NCBI GenBank assembly: GCA_916048095.2
Contig: OU696584.1
Location: 7,655,704 to 7,719,703, forward strand
Direction: 5' to 3'
Length of the DNA: 64,000 nucleotides
Origin: Sacculina carcini
Lineage: Eukaryota; Arthropoda; Thecostraca; Sacculinidae
Both the position numbers and the translations under genes were made by a program. Positions 37,821 to 60,537 of the stretch are shown here, piece after piece. Numbering within the stretch: the stretch's first letter is position 1; each line of letters opens with the position of its first letter. The notes under the pieces are model-generated. The model was given only the letters and a program-made list of their open reading frames with translations, had not been told where the DNA came from and ran no database searches.

Positions 37821-39419
37821 TCAATGGTAGTCGTAACGATGCACATAGCCGTAACTATGAGGATAGTAATGACCTCCGTTATGTCCGTAGCCGTATCCGT
37901 ATCCGTAGTAGGGATATCCGTGGTACGGTCCGTGATGGTGTCCGTTGTGGTGTCCGGGATGGTAGCCATGGTGATGGCCATGATGATGATGTCCGTGATG
38001 AGACGGCTTGGCCGCTGCCATCACACAACTGATTGCAACCACCATCATCATCACCATCATCTGTCATCAGCACAAACACACGGACACACATTTAGCACAC
38101 ACATCTCATAAGCGAGAGGAAACCAGTAGTTCGAACCCCGGCGGAGGAGAATTTCTTTGCGCGAATTCTATAATCCAACAGCCCCTGTCCACCCAGCAGT
38201 AAATGATGGTACCAGATATCAGTCATGTGTTGTGTCATGCATTCTGGGGAGGTGGCTTCTCTAATACGTCTTCCGTCCTTGTGGCGCCTTAGCGTGGAGA
38301 GGGTCGGTTCTGCGGTGGCAACGATCTGCACGGGACACACCTGTGTGTGTTCATAAGCTTCGACTTCTTCCCGTGCTGCATCCGTCGTTTTAACTTCTAC
38401 GCAAATAATTGATTCCTACGTTATTCAATGACGCTGATGCAGTCCTCATTTTTTCACAATTGTCTTCTCCAACTGAGCTAAGGTTCTTAACACGCGGCGG
38501 CTTATTGACGCTTCCACACTGTCATTAATTTTCCATCTGTAATTTCACTGTGTTTATCAACAGCTAGGTGAATCCTAGTGTGTGATTTAATTTCATTTCG
38601 ATGTTAGGTATTATTCTTCAAGACTGTTTCTACAAAGCAGTGTGGATAATTCGTCGGACCAGATGGAGTGTTAGACATTGTAATTTAAATTGTATTGAAT
38701 TTCACATGTAGAGTAAGATTTATGCATTGAAAATGACTTGGTGCAATTTTTGTATGAATCATGCACTCGTTTGTGAAGACATACTACTTTATTTCATCAA
38801 GATATTATGCGATATTATGCATTGAAACTCATAAAACCTCATACTTATATTCTGATATTCTGTTGTTTTCATTGATCTGAAATGCACGCTTCAAGCTAGG
38901 GAATGCTAGGATAAATTCTTGTATAGCATAGCAACGTTTTATGGATTGTCATAGGTTGCAATCGGTTGTCGTCTTAGTAATGCGTGCTGAAGTATGTGTG
39001 CCAGCCAAGTATTACTAAATACTTTATACTAATTACTTAATACTCTACTAAGTATTTAGTAGTCCTTGGTGTCAGCTTAACTAGGCTCAGTCACAGGATA
39101 GTTAAAAGCACTGTTGGATCCAGAGGGGGCTCAGGGGGCTGGAGTCCCTCCCAAAATGTTTCTATCAACTCCTCATAACCAAGAGGTTCACTAAAAGAGT
39201 TCGAGAAAATTATATTTCTGTAGAATTTGTCGATATAAGCATATTCGTACCTTATTGTGTGTGTGTGTAAATGTGTGCATATATTATTGAAAATGCCTCA
39301 AGTCCTTCACACACTGCTTAATCACTCATACATAATCCAGCCTCCTCCAAAACAAATTGTACCCTGTATCGGCTAGTGGTTAAAAGCTAGTGTACACTTA
39401 CCAGGAATTTGGTGTGCAT
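37821..39419 (-). CDS. Small secreted His/Gly/Tyr-rich protein
   Basis: Two coding exons: 39419-39402 (MHTKFL, donor CTG|gtaagt) and 38060-37821 (acceptor gatgacag|ATGATG), together 85 residues. The junction produces a clean signal peptide (MHTKFLMMVMMMVVAISCVM, then AAA). The mature part is made of HHGHHHH-, PHSYGY- and YGYGYGYGHN-type repeats, almost only His, Gly, Tyr and Pro. Similar compositions occur in metal-binding, adhesive, cuticular or shell-matrix proteins; the actual role is unknown. The intron holds a SINE and a MITE. It shares exon layout with the Gly/Tyr/His gene at 40290-41084, so the two are probably paralogues. TTTATT at 37728-37733 is a minus-strand poly(A) signal. Confidence 0.7.
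38100..38375 (+). mobile_element. tRNA(Val)-derived SINE, copy 1 (5'-truncated)
   Basis: Same family as 46633-46934 and 60063-60358. It keeps a B-box-like gttcgaacccc, then the shared body (gaattctataatccaacagc, cattctggggaggtgg, tccttgtggcgcc, gggtcggttctgcggtggca) and the end cgacttcttcccgtg. The A-box end is damaged here. It lies in the intron of the His-rich gene. Confidence 0.75.
39114..39373. mobile_element. MITE-like repeat, copy B
   Basis: Related to 12835-13078 and 59476-59755: starts tggatccagagggggctcag, contains aactcctcataaccaagagg and gtagaatttgtcgatataag, and has a degenerate right end. It lies in the intron of the His-rich gene. Confidence 0.6.
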
Positions 39420-39746
39420 GTTGGCGCTGTATGAGGGCTGTGATTCCCGGCTTGTTTGTCGGCAACTGGCAGCTTGAGCGACTGGTGTGACTTGCACTCG
39501 TTGCACACGGCTCTTATATGCCAGCTGCTTCTTCCTGGTGCAGGCACGCGCGCGCGCGCCTGTGTCTGTGTGTGTGTCTGTGTGTGTGTGTCGTGCCCGT
39601 GACCGAATGTCAAATAAATATTGACAGGGCTACCGTCTACGGCGTGTTTGTATGTGTGTCTGCAGGAGCGTGTATGTGAGGTCACGGCTGTGTGTTGTCC
39701 GTGTCAACGTCTCACTCGTGAATCACACAGACTTGTGTGTGTGTGT

Positions 39747-39779
<33 letters not shown>

Positions 39780-40289
39780 CATACACCCTTCTTTGCCATT
39801 GAGCTTGGCGTGTGCGTTCGCTGTTGGCTGACTACCTCATTCAGCGTTCATTTGAATAAATATGAGCTTGTCAATAAGCCATACCCAAGTGTTTGTCGGA
39901 AATGCTTGATATAAGACATGTCGAGCAACGAATAACACAATGGCCTCTAGTCGCTTCCTATTTAGCGTAAGAACGTAAGGATCCAACGTAAGGATTGACC
40001 GAATTCTCTCAGAATGCGGAAATCGGCTAATGAATGCTATTGAGCGTCATTTGAAAAGCAAATTTTCAACAGCTTTAGCGTTTGTTTGCTTTGTGGGTCG
40101 TTTATGTATTACCCGAGTAAATAATGTATCGTTCTTGAATTCTTAGTCACATGAGTGACTGATTGTGTCTTAATGTGCTAGTTTTTTTTGTCGAAGACAC
40201 TTCTGACATCTAGTTACTGCTTTATTTACACACTTGATTTTGTTTGGTAGCAAAAATAGCATACGATTGAGATATAGGTCATAAATAAT

Positions 40290-41084
40290 TTAGTGCTTGC
40301 CATATCCGCGGCTGGGATAGCTGTTGGAGTTGTGGTGTCCCTTGGCGTAGCCTCCGTGGCTGTAACCTCCGTGTCCGTATCCGCCATAACCTCCGTGTCC
40401 GTATCCACCATAACCTCCGTGTCCGTAACCACCATAACCTCCGTGTCCGTAACCACCATAACCTCCGTGTCCGTATCCGCCATAACCTCCGTGTCCGTAT
40501 CCGCCATAACCTCCGTGTCCGTATCCGCCATAACCTCCGTGTCCGTATCCGCCATAACCTCCGTGTCCGTAGCCACCATAACCTCCGTGTCCGTAGCTAC
40601 GCAGGCCGCCGTAGCTGCCGTAACCTCCGTGTCCTCCGTGTCCGTATCCACCATAACCGTGTCCGTGTCCGTATCCACCTCCGTGTCCGTAGCTACGCAT
40701 GCCGCCGTAGCTGCCGTATCCTCCGTGTCCGTGTCCTCCGTGTCCGTAGCTGGTCACTGAGTGACTGTCCGACGCGGCAGTCATCGCCACACAAACGGCA
40801 ACCAAAACGAACTAAACACACGCAAACACATACATAAAATTGTGAATCCATGTTGATTTTGCGGTGTTAAAACTTTGGATGTTTTTCTTTTCACTTGCAA
40901 TCCAATCTGTTGTTTTATTTGCGCTGTCACCAGCTTATGTTCGTTTGTGTGTGCCTAATCCTAGACTCTGGTACATGAGGCCACCGCAGGGTGCTAATAG
41001 CGCTTGCACTCTTCCCCCATGCTACTGGATTTGCCTGTAATTGAGAATAGTAATAATGTCTGCACTCACCGCGAGAACTCCCAT
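40290..41084 (-). CDS. Small secreted Gly/Tyr/His-rich repeat protein
   Basis: Two coding exons: 41084-41070 (MGVLA, donor GCG|gtgagt) and 40811-40290 (acceptor gtttag|TTC), 178 residues. The split signal peptide reads MGVLAFVLVAVCVAMTAASD. The mature part is a repeat of GGYGGYGHGGYGGYGHGG type (15- and 18-bp DNA units), ending YPSRGYGKH. A TATA box lies 48-55 bp upstream of the ATG and a minus-strand AATAAA at 40221-40226. A secreted structural protein (cuticle, shell, tube or adhesive) is the likely class, but function is unknown. The tiny first exon with a phase-0 intron matches the His-rich gene at 37821-39419. Confidence 0.78.
40969..41058 (+). mobile_element. Short conserved retroposon tail (copy 2 of 4)
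   Basis: Opposite orientation to the other copies: tggtacatgaggccaccgca ... actggatttgcctgtaattg then agaatagtaataat tail. It lies in the intron of the Gly/Tyr/His gene. See 21873. Confidence 0.6.
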
Positions 41085-41164
41085 GATGGCTGAATAATTC
41101 TGCAATGGTGCTGAGTGAACTGTGTGCGTGTCTTTTATACCTGCTCGTTTGGTCAGTGGTGTGT

Positions 41165-41226
<62 letters not shown>

Positions 41227-42899
41227 CCTGTTGTGGGCGCGGTGACCGGCTGACCTTTACAGAGCGTTTTCTCGGAGAGCCAGCTGTCTCTGTCCCTCTT
41301 CCCTGCCCCTCGAACATACATATACACATTGTGAACAGGTTAACAGGCGCGTGTCAGCGGGTGTCAACCAGCTCTCAATCTGTATTTAATTTATTTACTC
41401 TGTCCGACCCCTCTGTCTTGTCGTAGTGGCAAAGTGAGGCCTGTTTTTATGCAGCCTGTTCGAGTACCAGCTCTCTCCCGTCCCTGTTGATCCGCTCTCA
41501 CTTTTCCTGTCACTTCTCTGTGTGTTTGTGCTTGTGTGTGTGTGTGGTGCAAGTGTTTTTGCACACGCGTTCAGTGGTCACTAAGTGGATCATGGTCGAA
41601 AACCGCGCTTCCGTTCAAACGGCCTCTGCTTATTAACACAATGTGAATTGACACCTTGGAAGGTGTGGTGATTTGAGCCACTCAACAGTCAGCCCGATGC
41701 TCTTGGACTAGTTCGATTTTGAATTATTCGTTCGATAAATTCTCCGTATATTTCTCAGTCACGAATCGGTGGAGCAAGTTTCATAAATCTAGTCAAAGTG
41801 GAGGAAATCTCTCACTTTTGACAAACACTACTCCCGCAAATGGATGCTCATGTTTGCCGGTATATTATGCAATGTCCTTGAAACACGTAATTCTGAAAGT
41901 CTATTTCAAGACATACCCGCAATATTAGACACTAGCGACTTCGTGCGGTTATTGTCGCTAGTAGATCCGCACTGCGTGCGTCTCGTAACCTCGTTGTCAA
42001 TTCTAATTTCCATAAAGCTTTGCCTACGCATTGAAGCTCATCCTTGCCTACGCATTGAAGGGTTTTAGCTTTGAAACGCTTCGTTTTGCTACGCACTATG
42101 TCCGCCACTGCGCACTGTATGTGAGTGTGTATGTATGTGTGTATGCATGTTATATTGCACCGCTCTTGCAAGTACAATTTGCAGAAATGATGGGGTGGCA
42201 CTCTCGCAGGAACGTTTAGAGCAATCTCTCAACTTAATGACACGGTGTATAAAATCAATATGAAAAACAAACACTAAAAGAAAAATGAATGTGAATTTCA
42301 AATACAATATTGGTAAGCTACACATACAGACTCAGAAAATGCTTCTGAAACATGCACATGTCCTAATGTGAGAGCATTGGCGTTTTCTCAATTCACACGC
42401 TCACAAATAATCGCACACATCGCAAGTATAACTTACACACAAACGTGCATACACACACACACACAAACACACCATCAAGCAAACGCTCATTTAGTCAGTG
42501 AACTTTTGAATCGGCACAATTGGTAATTTGGTAGAGCGTTTTTACAAGCTAAATTTTTATTCACTCTTATGCAGTCTAACAACATACCTTTTACCTTTAT
42601 TTACGCACACAGTCACAACCGCACATGCACACACACACACGCACACACACACACATACACACACATACATGTACGATGGCTTTTATATATATACACATAT
42701 AGATGTAGGAAAGTACTTTCTGCTAGAATTATTTATTCAGAGGAACAAATGTGCTCCCGAAAGATGGATATACTATGTTGCTGTGTCCTTCTTGAATACT
42801 AGTGCTTGTACTGTTCCTTCACAGACACGGACATAACTGTAAGAAAAGCGCCAGCTGATCGTGTTGTCGCGCACAACGACGAGACAAGCGTTTATCGTA
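41085..42899. other. Intergenic, microsatellites only
   Basis: Apart from the TATA box and a (GT)n run at 41160-41224, I find no gene. A duplicated phrase (ttgcctacgcattgaag at about 42021 and 42047) and AC-rich stretches near 42440-42480 and 42626-42668 are present. Confidence 0.45.
41132..41139 (-). promoter_or_regulatory. TATA box of the Gly/Tyr/His-rich gene
   Basis: The minus strand reads ggTATAAAAGac, about 50 bp before the ATG at 41084, predicting a transcription start near 41108 and a 5' UTR of about 25 nt. This suggests a strongly and tissue-specifically expressed gene. Confidence 0.65.
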
Positions 42900-45620
<2,721 letters not shown>

Positions 45621-45737
45621 CGCTCGTCACACACTTACTGTTGTCACTGTGGTTGTCATGGCAACCAGTGAAAATGTTATGATGTGTTATTCACGACTCG
45701 GTCAATACACTGGTCAAATCCCAACTCGTCATTAGCG

Positions 45738-45824
45738 TTTATTTGCATATCACATCATAGAAATATCACCACCGTAAATATCACCAATAAACTATCATAG
45801 CTGAATATCTCACGAATAAGAATA
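45738..45824. promoter_or_regulatory. Overlapping poly(A) signals of convergent THUMPD1 and ALDH2
   Basis: Plus-strand AATAAA occurs at about 45784 and 45819-45824 for THUMPD1. A minus-strand AATAAA (TTTATT, 45738-45743) serves ALDH2. The predicted 3' UTRs would overlap. Confidence 0.45.
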
Positions 45825-45951
45825 AAGTCACCGCGTTAGTGAAAACACAAAATAATATCGATTATACCGCACCGAAAAATAGAAGAAATATATATTAGGA
45901 TTGATATGATTCAAGTGCGTGAGGTGTATTATTTGTGCCGAGGCGAGTCGG

Positions 45952-54196
<8,245 letters not shown>

Positions 54197-54489
54197 AATT
54201 GCTCTGTAATAATTACGTCCGACAAAATTGTATGTCAGTAATGAAGATGTTCGCGATCCTGGACTTGGTGTATAGTACCCAACTGGCGCTCTATAGCCAT
54301 AGAGAGAACCACGTGATCAGCGAACCAAACACAAGCAAACAATGCGTCACCTGGAATTACTGCGTCGTTGCTTGAACCAAGTAAGCAATGACTGAGACAA
54401 TAAACAATAACGACAATGTTGGTCTCTTGTGTTTCGCTTTAATTTGACTTTACATCCGTTTGTTTCTGCTTGTTTGCATGTCCTATTCT

Positions 54490-55500
54490 GCGTGACCACT
54501 CTGTGTCATTCCATATTTACGCAGATGATGTGCAAATCTATTTTCCTCTACGTTCTTCTTCACCTTCTCTTGTCCCTAACCTGCTCGCTGATATTTCTCC
54601 CGTGACCTCCTGTTGAATCCCGAGAAAACGCAATACTTGGTTTTTCATCCCCCCTCCATCTCTCCTCCGGTTCTCAGTCTGCCCCTTTCTTCTCAAATTC
54701 GGAACCTCGGCGTTATTGTCGATTCCTCCCTCACTTTTTGCCGCCACATCATCAATACCCAGCGTACTTGCCAACACCTTATCCGCCAATTTTACCCCAT
54801 TCGACCTCTTCTAGACTACCACTCAGCGCTCCTCCTCGTCCAAGCTCACATTCTTTCCCGCATAGACTACTGCAATTCTTTATTTTTCCACCTCCCATAC
54901 AAAACTGTTCGTCGTCTTGATTCCGTCCTTAACCAATCTTGTCGTTTCATATTTCGCCTTCCACCACGCACTTCTACTTCTCAATACATCCATAAACTCC
55001 ACTGGCTTTCTGCTATCAATCGAATAAAATACAAACTGTGCTGTCTCGTCTACAAAATCCTCCATTCTTCATCTTCTCCCTCATATCTTCGTTCTCTGCT
55101 TCTGTCTAACAACGGACCCATTTCCCGACGTTCTCTTCCTCTCATCTGTCCAGCTGCTCTTAACCTCTCTCCCTGGTCTGCCAAATCCTTCTATTTCTCA
55201 GCCCCGCGTATCTTTAACTCACTTCCTTCTCACATTCGCGATTCTTCCTCATACGCGTCCTTCTCTTCTGCTCTTCATCGTCATCTCTCCCTCGCTGCAG
55301 CATCTGACCGCAATATCGTGTAAACATCTACTTCGTGTTACCTTATCTTGTCTATGCCCTCTCGTTTTAGCGTATACTTTTGTTTTTGCTTGTGTGCACT
55401 CACATTTTATTTCTAGCTTATTTCTTTCTGGTCCCTTCGCGCCCTTGTATCATTCTGGCGCTATACGAAATACATGTTTGTTGTTGTTGTTGTTGTTTAA
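54490..55500 (+). mobile_element. CR1-like LINE, 5'-truncated and frame-broken
   Basis: A catalytic YADD (54518-54529, HIYADDVQIYFPL) is followed by a frame change, then a 230-codon frame with MNPEKTQYLVF, LGVIVDSSLTF, RIDYCNSLFFHLP and RLDSVLNQSCRFIF, reading to a stop at 55323. The 3' end gcgctatacgaaatacatg runs into (TTG)n at 55479-55497, a typical LINE tail. Not functional. It lies upstream of ALDH2. Confidence 0.85.
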
Positions 55501-56277
55501 TACAAGTATACCAATATATACAAGCGGCAAAAAAATGTGGATTTGTCGACAATATTGTAGGTGGCGTTAAATTTGATCTGCCTACGCTATTTTAGTTTAT
55601 TAGGTTGCTGAGGCGGGTTGTCACTATTTCCGATTTGTCCTTGTCGCTCACCGAATCCACGGCGAATTCATCAAATGCATTGCCTCATCTTACGCACAAA
55701 ACAACCAACGCACGATATATTTGATGCCCAAAGACACACACGCGCACTTTGTGCGATCATTGCCGAAACCAACCGCCACAAACACAGCAAACTGAAAACA
55801 GGCGCACTTTTACGCAAAAACACTGATCACCATAAACCCGAGTACCGCTAGCAAGCTGCATGCAACATCAGTGCAAAACAAATACATTGATCGATTGCAA
55901 ATCTGACATTTCAATAATTGCACCACAATTGTATCACTTTTCTGACTAGATCAAAGCGAGATACCTGAAGAAACACACAAACACACACGCTACATTTATC
56001 TAAATAGGCAAAATTATTGTTGTCCAATAATTGGAATGGTCGACTAGATTTGATCACATAAATGATGCATTGTAAATCACATGCGTTGTACTGCAGCCAC
56101 CAACAAATATACAATGAATATACAACAACCAAAAACCAGAACTAGATATCAATGAAACAAAACCTCCACACATTCTTGAGGTAGTTTAGAAAAGATTTGA
56201 TGTAATTTACAGAGAGAAAACATCAATTCTAAATGCGACCAAGAAACTGTGCGATTCAACAGACTTCATGGATTCGA
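55501..56277. other. Intergenic between LINE remnant and GGA 3' end
   Basis: No supportable gene. It includes the presumed GGA 3' UTR at its right edge. Confidence 0.4.
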
Positions 56278-57673
56278 CTAGATAGTGGGCGGAGACTTGC
56301 CACAACCAATCACATTCTGCGAATCCGCAGCCTGGCCGCTGATTGGCTGTTTAGCGACGGCGGAGTTATTTGAACTTGTAACGGCCGATTTTCGCGCTGT
56401 CTCACTGACACACACACACACACAATATTATTATTATTATTAATTACAGGCAAATCCAGTAGCATGGGAAGAGTGCAAGCACTATTTCCACCCTAAGGTG
56501 GCCCCATGTACCGGAAGCGCCCAAAAGATTCAGAGAGAAAGAGAGTTCGAAAAGAACAAAGTCTAGAAAGAGAGTTGGAAAGAAAATAATAAATAAATAA
56601 CAATAAATAATAAACCATTATCCGATAACACTCCATAATGTCACTCCAACCACGTTCCTCAATAAATAATAACAATCAACAATAAATATGTGATTCAGTA
56701 AATAACAACCACCAATAAATAAGAATAAATATTAATAAATAAGTAATAAACAACAATCAAGAACAATAAAGATGATTCAATAAGAAACATCCAACAATAA
56801 ATATAAATATGATTCAATAAACAACAACAACACAAATAAATATGATTCAATAAACAACAACAGCCAACACTGAGTAAACATAGCTTTTAACAGCAGACTA
56901 TGCCAGTACGGTAAATGCAAAACAACGAGCTAAGCGGGAAAACAGCAGCGAAATATTGAATGTCACCAAAAGGTCACTGACTTGTCGGTCTTGACAGTCA
57001 ACTGTCTCTTCATCATCAATTCCAATTCGAGCAGAGAGCAGTGATTGAGCTCATTCTGTGCTGATGCCTTTGAACACAAAAACAGCACATCGTGGATTAT
57101 TGTCGAGCGACGAAAAGCTCTTATTTCAGCAGAGCATACGCCATCCACCCCCATCAACATTTGTTCGTTTTCGAAAGCAAACTCAAGCACGGGGCCAAGT
57201 GAGTTAGAAAAAGGACGCTGTGATCACACACGACAGCGCAGTTTCAATCACACTAACCTCCGCGGCGAAATGAGACGCGTTTGAGCCGGCCTCGCTAGTG
57301 CTAGGCACACATAACGGTGTCAAAATATCACCGGTCAACGACCCGACTTGGTCAGGCAGTGGGTTCAACGACCTGCCAGCAGGAACCAACGGCCGATCCA
57401 GCAATGACAGGTGATCGCGTGTCGCTGTCGATTGTACAATTGCGCTGTCGAACGCCGCGCCAGATTCGCCGCCACCCGTGTCAAAAGCGTGTAGCACAGG
57501 GTTGCCAGATGTCTGGTGGTCTGGCAAATGGGTGATGGCGCAGGAAGCAGGCGTCACATTATCACACGGCCGTGATGTCGTGACGTCATCAGACGGCTCG
57601 TTGAAGACAAGATCATAACGCCGCAGAATAGCCGATATTTCGTCGCTAGCATCCACCAACTCGTCTTAATATA

Positions 57674-57704
<31 letters not shown>

Positions 57705-58468
57705 TATACAAAATGATAATCGCCGTACAAGCAGAGCGAGCAAAAAGAACCTAAACAAAATGAATATACAACATCACACAAAGTACAAACATTTAACGGC
57801 TGTGTATGTGTATGTATGTGTGTGTGTGGGTGTGTGTGTGTGTGTGTGTATGATAGAATGTATGTAATAAGGCAACAGTGAGAGTTGAAATACGTGTGAA
57901 AAACGTTGAGTGTGCGTGTGTGGTGTGTGGATGATAATGTGTTTGAGAGATAGAGATAGAGACAGAGAGAGAGAGGGAGAGAGACAGAGAGAGAGGGAGA
58001 GACAGACCGATATCCTGTGCCTGCGACTGTGAAGCCAGCATGTTGAGATTATCGCGACATTGCAGCAGTTCACGCTGAAGATCGGCCATAACATCGACGA
58101 CCTCGTGTCGGCTCACGGCGCCTCACAACACAACAATGACAACGCTCGTGAAAAAAACCAGCCGGCACAGCCAAATATCAACAAACACAAGCTACAAGCC
58201 CTCAAGCTACAAGTTTCGCCGAGAAAATACAACAAGCCTCAAGCGTGGAAGACAAAAGCGCCCGATTGTCAATTGTCAGTTGGCTAAGCTCTGCATGGAT
58301 GGTGAAACGGATCGAGAATTCACACTGTATGAGCGTAAAATAGAGAATGGCAAGACGAAACTGACCACAAGCCAGATTGTCAATTATGTCGCACATGAGA
58401 GACACACTGGCATGAGCAAGCTCGAGCTGTGACTGTCGACGACCAATAAGCTCCACTCTTCGCTCCTC

Positions 58469-58515
<47 letters not shown>

Positions 58516-60497
58516 AAACACACAAACACACATGCAATATAAAACCAGAGTTAAACATCGCGATATAAGGCGCCAGTTGGGGTGGAAATAAAATTAGACC
58601 GTGTTGTAACTGATTTGACTGTGGATTTTTTTCGGCCCTCGTGGTACGCGAGCATAATACAGAAATTACTTGTTTCATAGCGAAAAAAGACAAATAAATA
58701 AAACGATTTACACCAATGATATAGTATATTTTTATATATAATTATATTCTTTATTTTTGAATTTCTAAATAGAAGACTAAAAAAATTGATGTCCAAGACC
58801 TTATCGCGACCAACTGATTATCGCGCTTCATCGATGCGTCAAATGCATTGCATAATGATGCATGTACATGACAGATCACCCCCAAAATTCAGCCCCACCC
58901 ATCCACAAAATTATTTCACACCCTCCCAAAACACACTCCCAAAACGCACCTGTTCCACCATGGACATGATGAGCTGGTTGGCCGCCTGCAGGTCTTGCGC
59001 GTGTCTGCTGCGCAGCAAACGTCGCAAAAGCTCGCGCTGACAACTATCACTGTCTATTGTACTGGCCACGAACTGCCGCGTCGTCACACACACACACACA
59101 CACGCACACACACACAAATTAGCATCACACCTTATCAAATGCATATCACAAAATCAAATGTGAATCAAATCAAATTTCCCAGAGCGTGACATTGTGATTG
59201 TACAGTGTGTAAGTATGCAAGTTCTGTTTGTTCGTTTGTAAATTAGCTATAAAATTCACCGTTACACTCGCATACACTAATTATATACACCAATATGTTT
59301 GTTTTGTTTGAAACTAAGCGTGTGTGTGTGTTTGACGAGCCTAATTTGTGCAAAACGTTTGTGTTTATTTGTTACATTGTGTCAGAATTGCCAATATTGA
59401 TAGCCTGCTAAAATTAATCTTGATGTGTCCGTCAGATGTGATGTATCATGTTACATACTGATTTTATTCAATTTACTGGCGGATCCATAGGGGCCTTAGG
59501 AGGCTGAAGCCCCCCCCCCCCAAATGTTCACATCAACTCCTCATAGCCAAGAGGTTCACTAAAAGACGTCAAGAGAAAAATATCTTTCAGTAGAATTTGT
59601 TAATTTGCATTATCGCAAAACATTCACAGATTATTGTGTTTAAACGTGTGTATATATCATTGAAAAATGGCCCAAGTCATGACCTTCACACGCTACCTAG
59701 TCACTTAAACATAATTCAGCCCACCGCCACCCCAAATTACACTCTGGATCCGCTAACGATAAAATTGTATTTTTGGCAAATATATTTCTTACTTTCAACA
59801 CCCAGCTGGGATAGAAATGGCAATTGCAAAAAATAAGTGACAATATTAGAAAATGACATACAGTAATCACTGACCTTATGTTCACTGTCACATTCGCTTA
59901 TCGGTTGATGTTGTTCCGAATCTTCACACAATATATCGGCCACGCCAATAACACGAGCAGATATCTGGACAAATATCGCCACATCGTGGCTCGGTGAAGA
60001 ATTCAGCTGGTCTGATTGATTTGATAAAGAACACCGATTTGATGGACATTGCAAAGAACACAGACTCGGTCTTGTAGTGGTAGCACACCCGTCTCACAAG
60101 CGGGAGCACCGTGGTTCTAAACCCGGCGGATCAGAATTTCTCGGGCGAATTCTATAGTCCAACAGCCCCTGTCCAACCAGCAGTAAATGGTACCAAATAT
60201 CATTCATGTGTTGTGTCTTGCATTCTGGGGAGGTGGCCCTCTCTAATACGTCTTCCGTCCTTGTGGCGCCATAGCGTGGAGAGGGTCGGTTCTGCGGTGG
60301 CAGCGAGCTGCACGGGACACACCTGTGTGTGTTCATATACTTCGACTTCTTCCCGTGTAACTTAAGGCATTTAATCTTCAACCTTTAACACGACAAGAAA
60401 CGCCCGTGTAACTTGGCTCTATCAGATATCGGCACAAAGATACAGCCTGTTATACAGACAGTCACAGACAGTGAAACACAGTCACAGTGACACGGCG

Positions 60498-60537
<40 letters not shown>

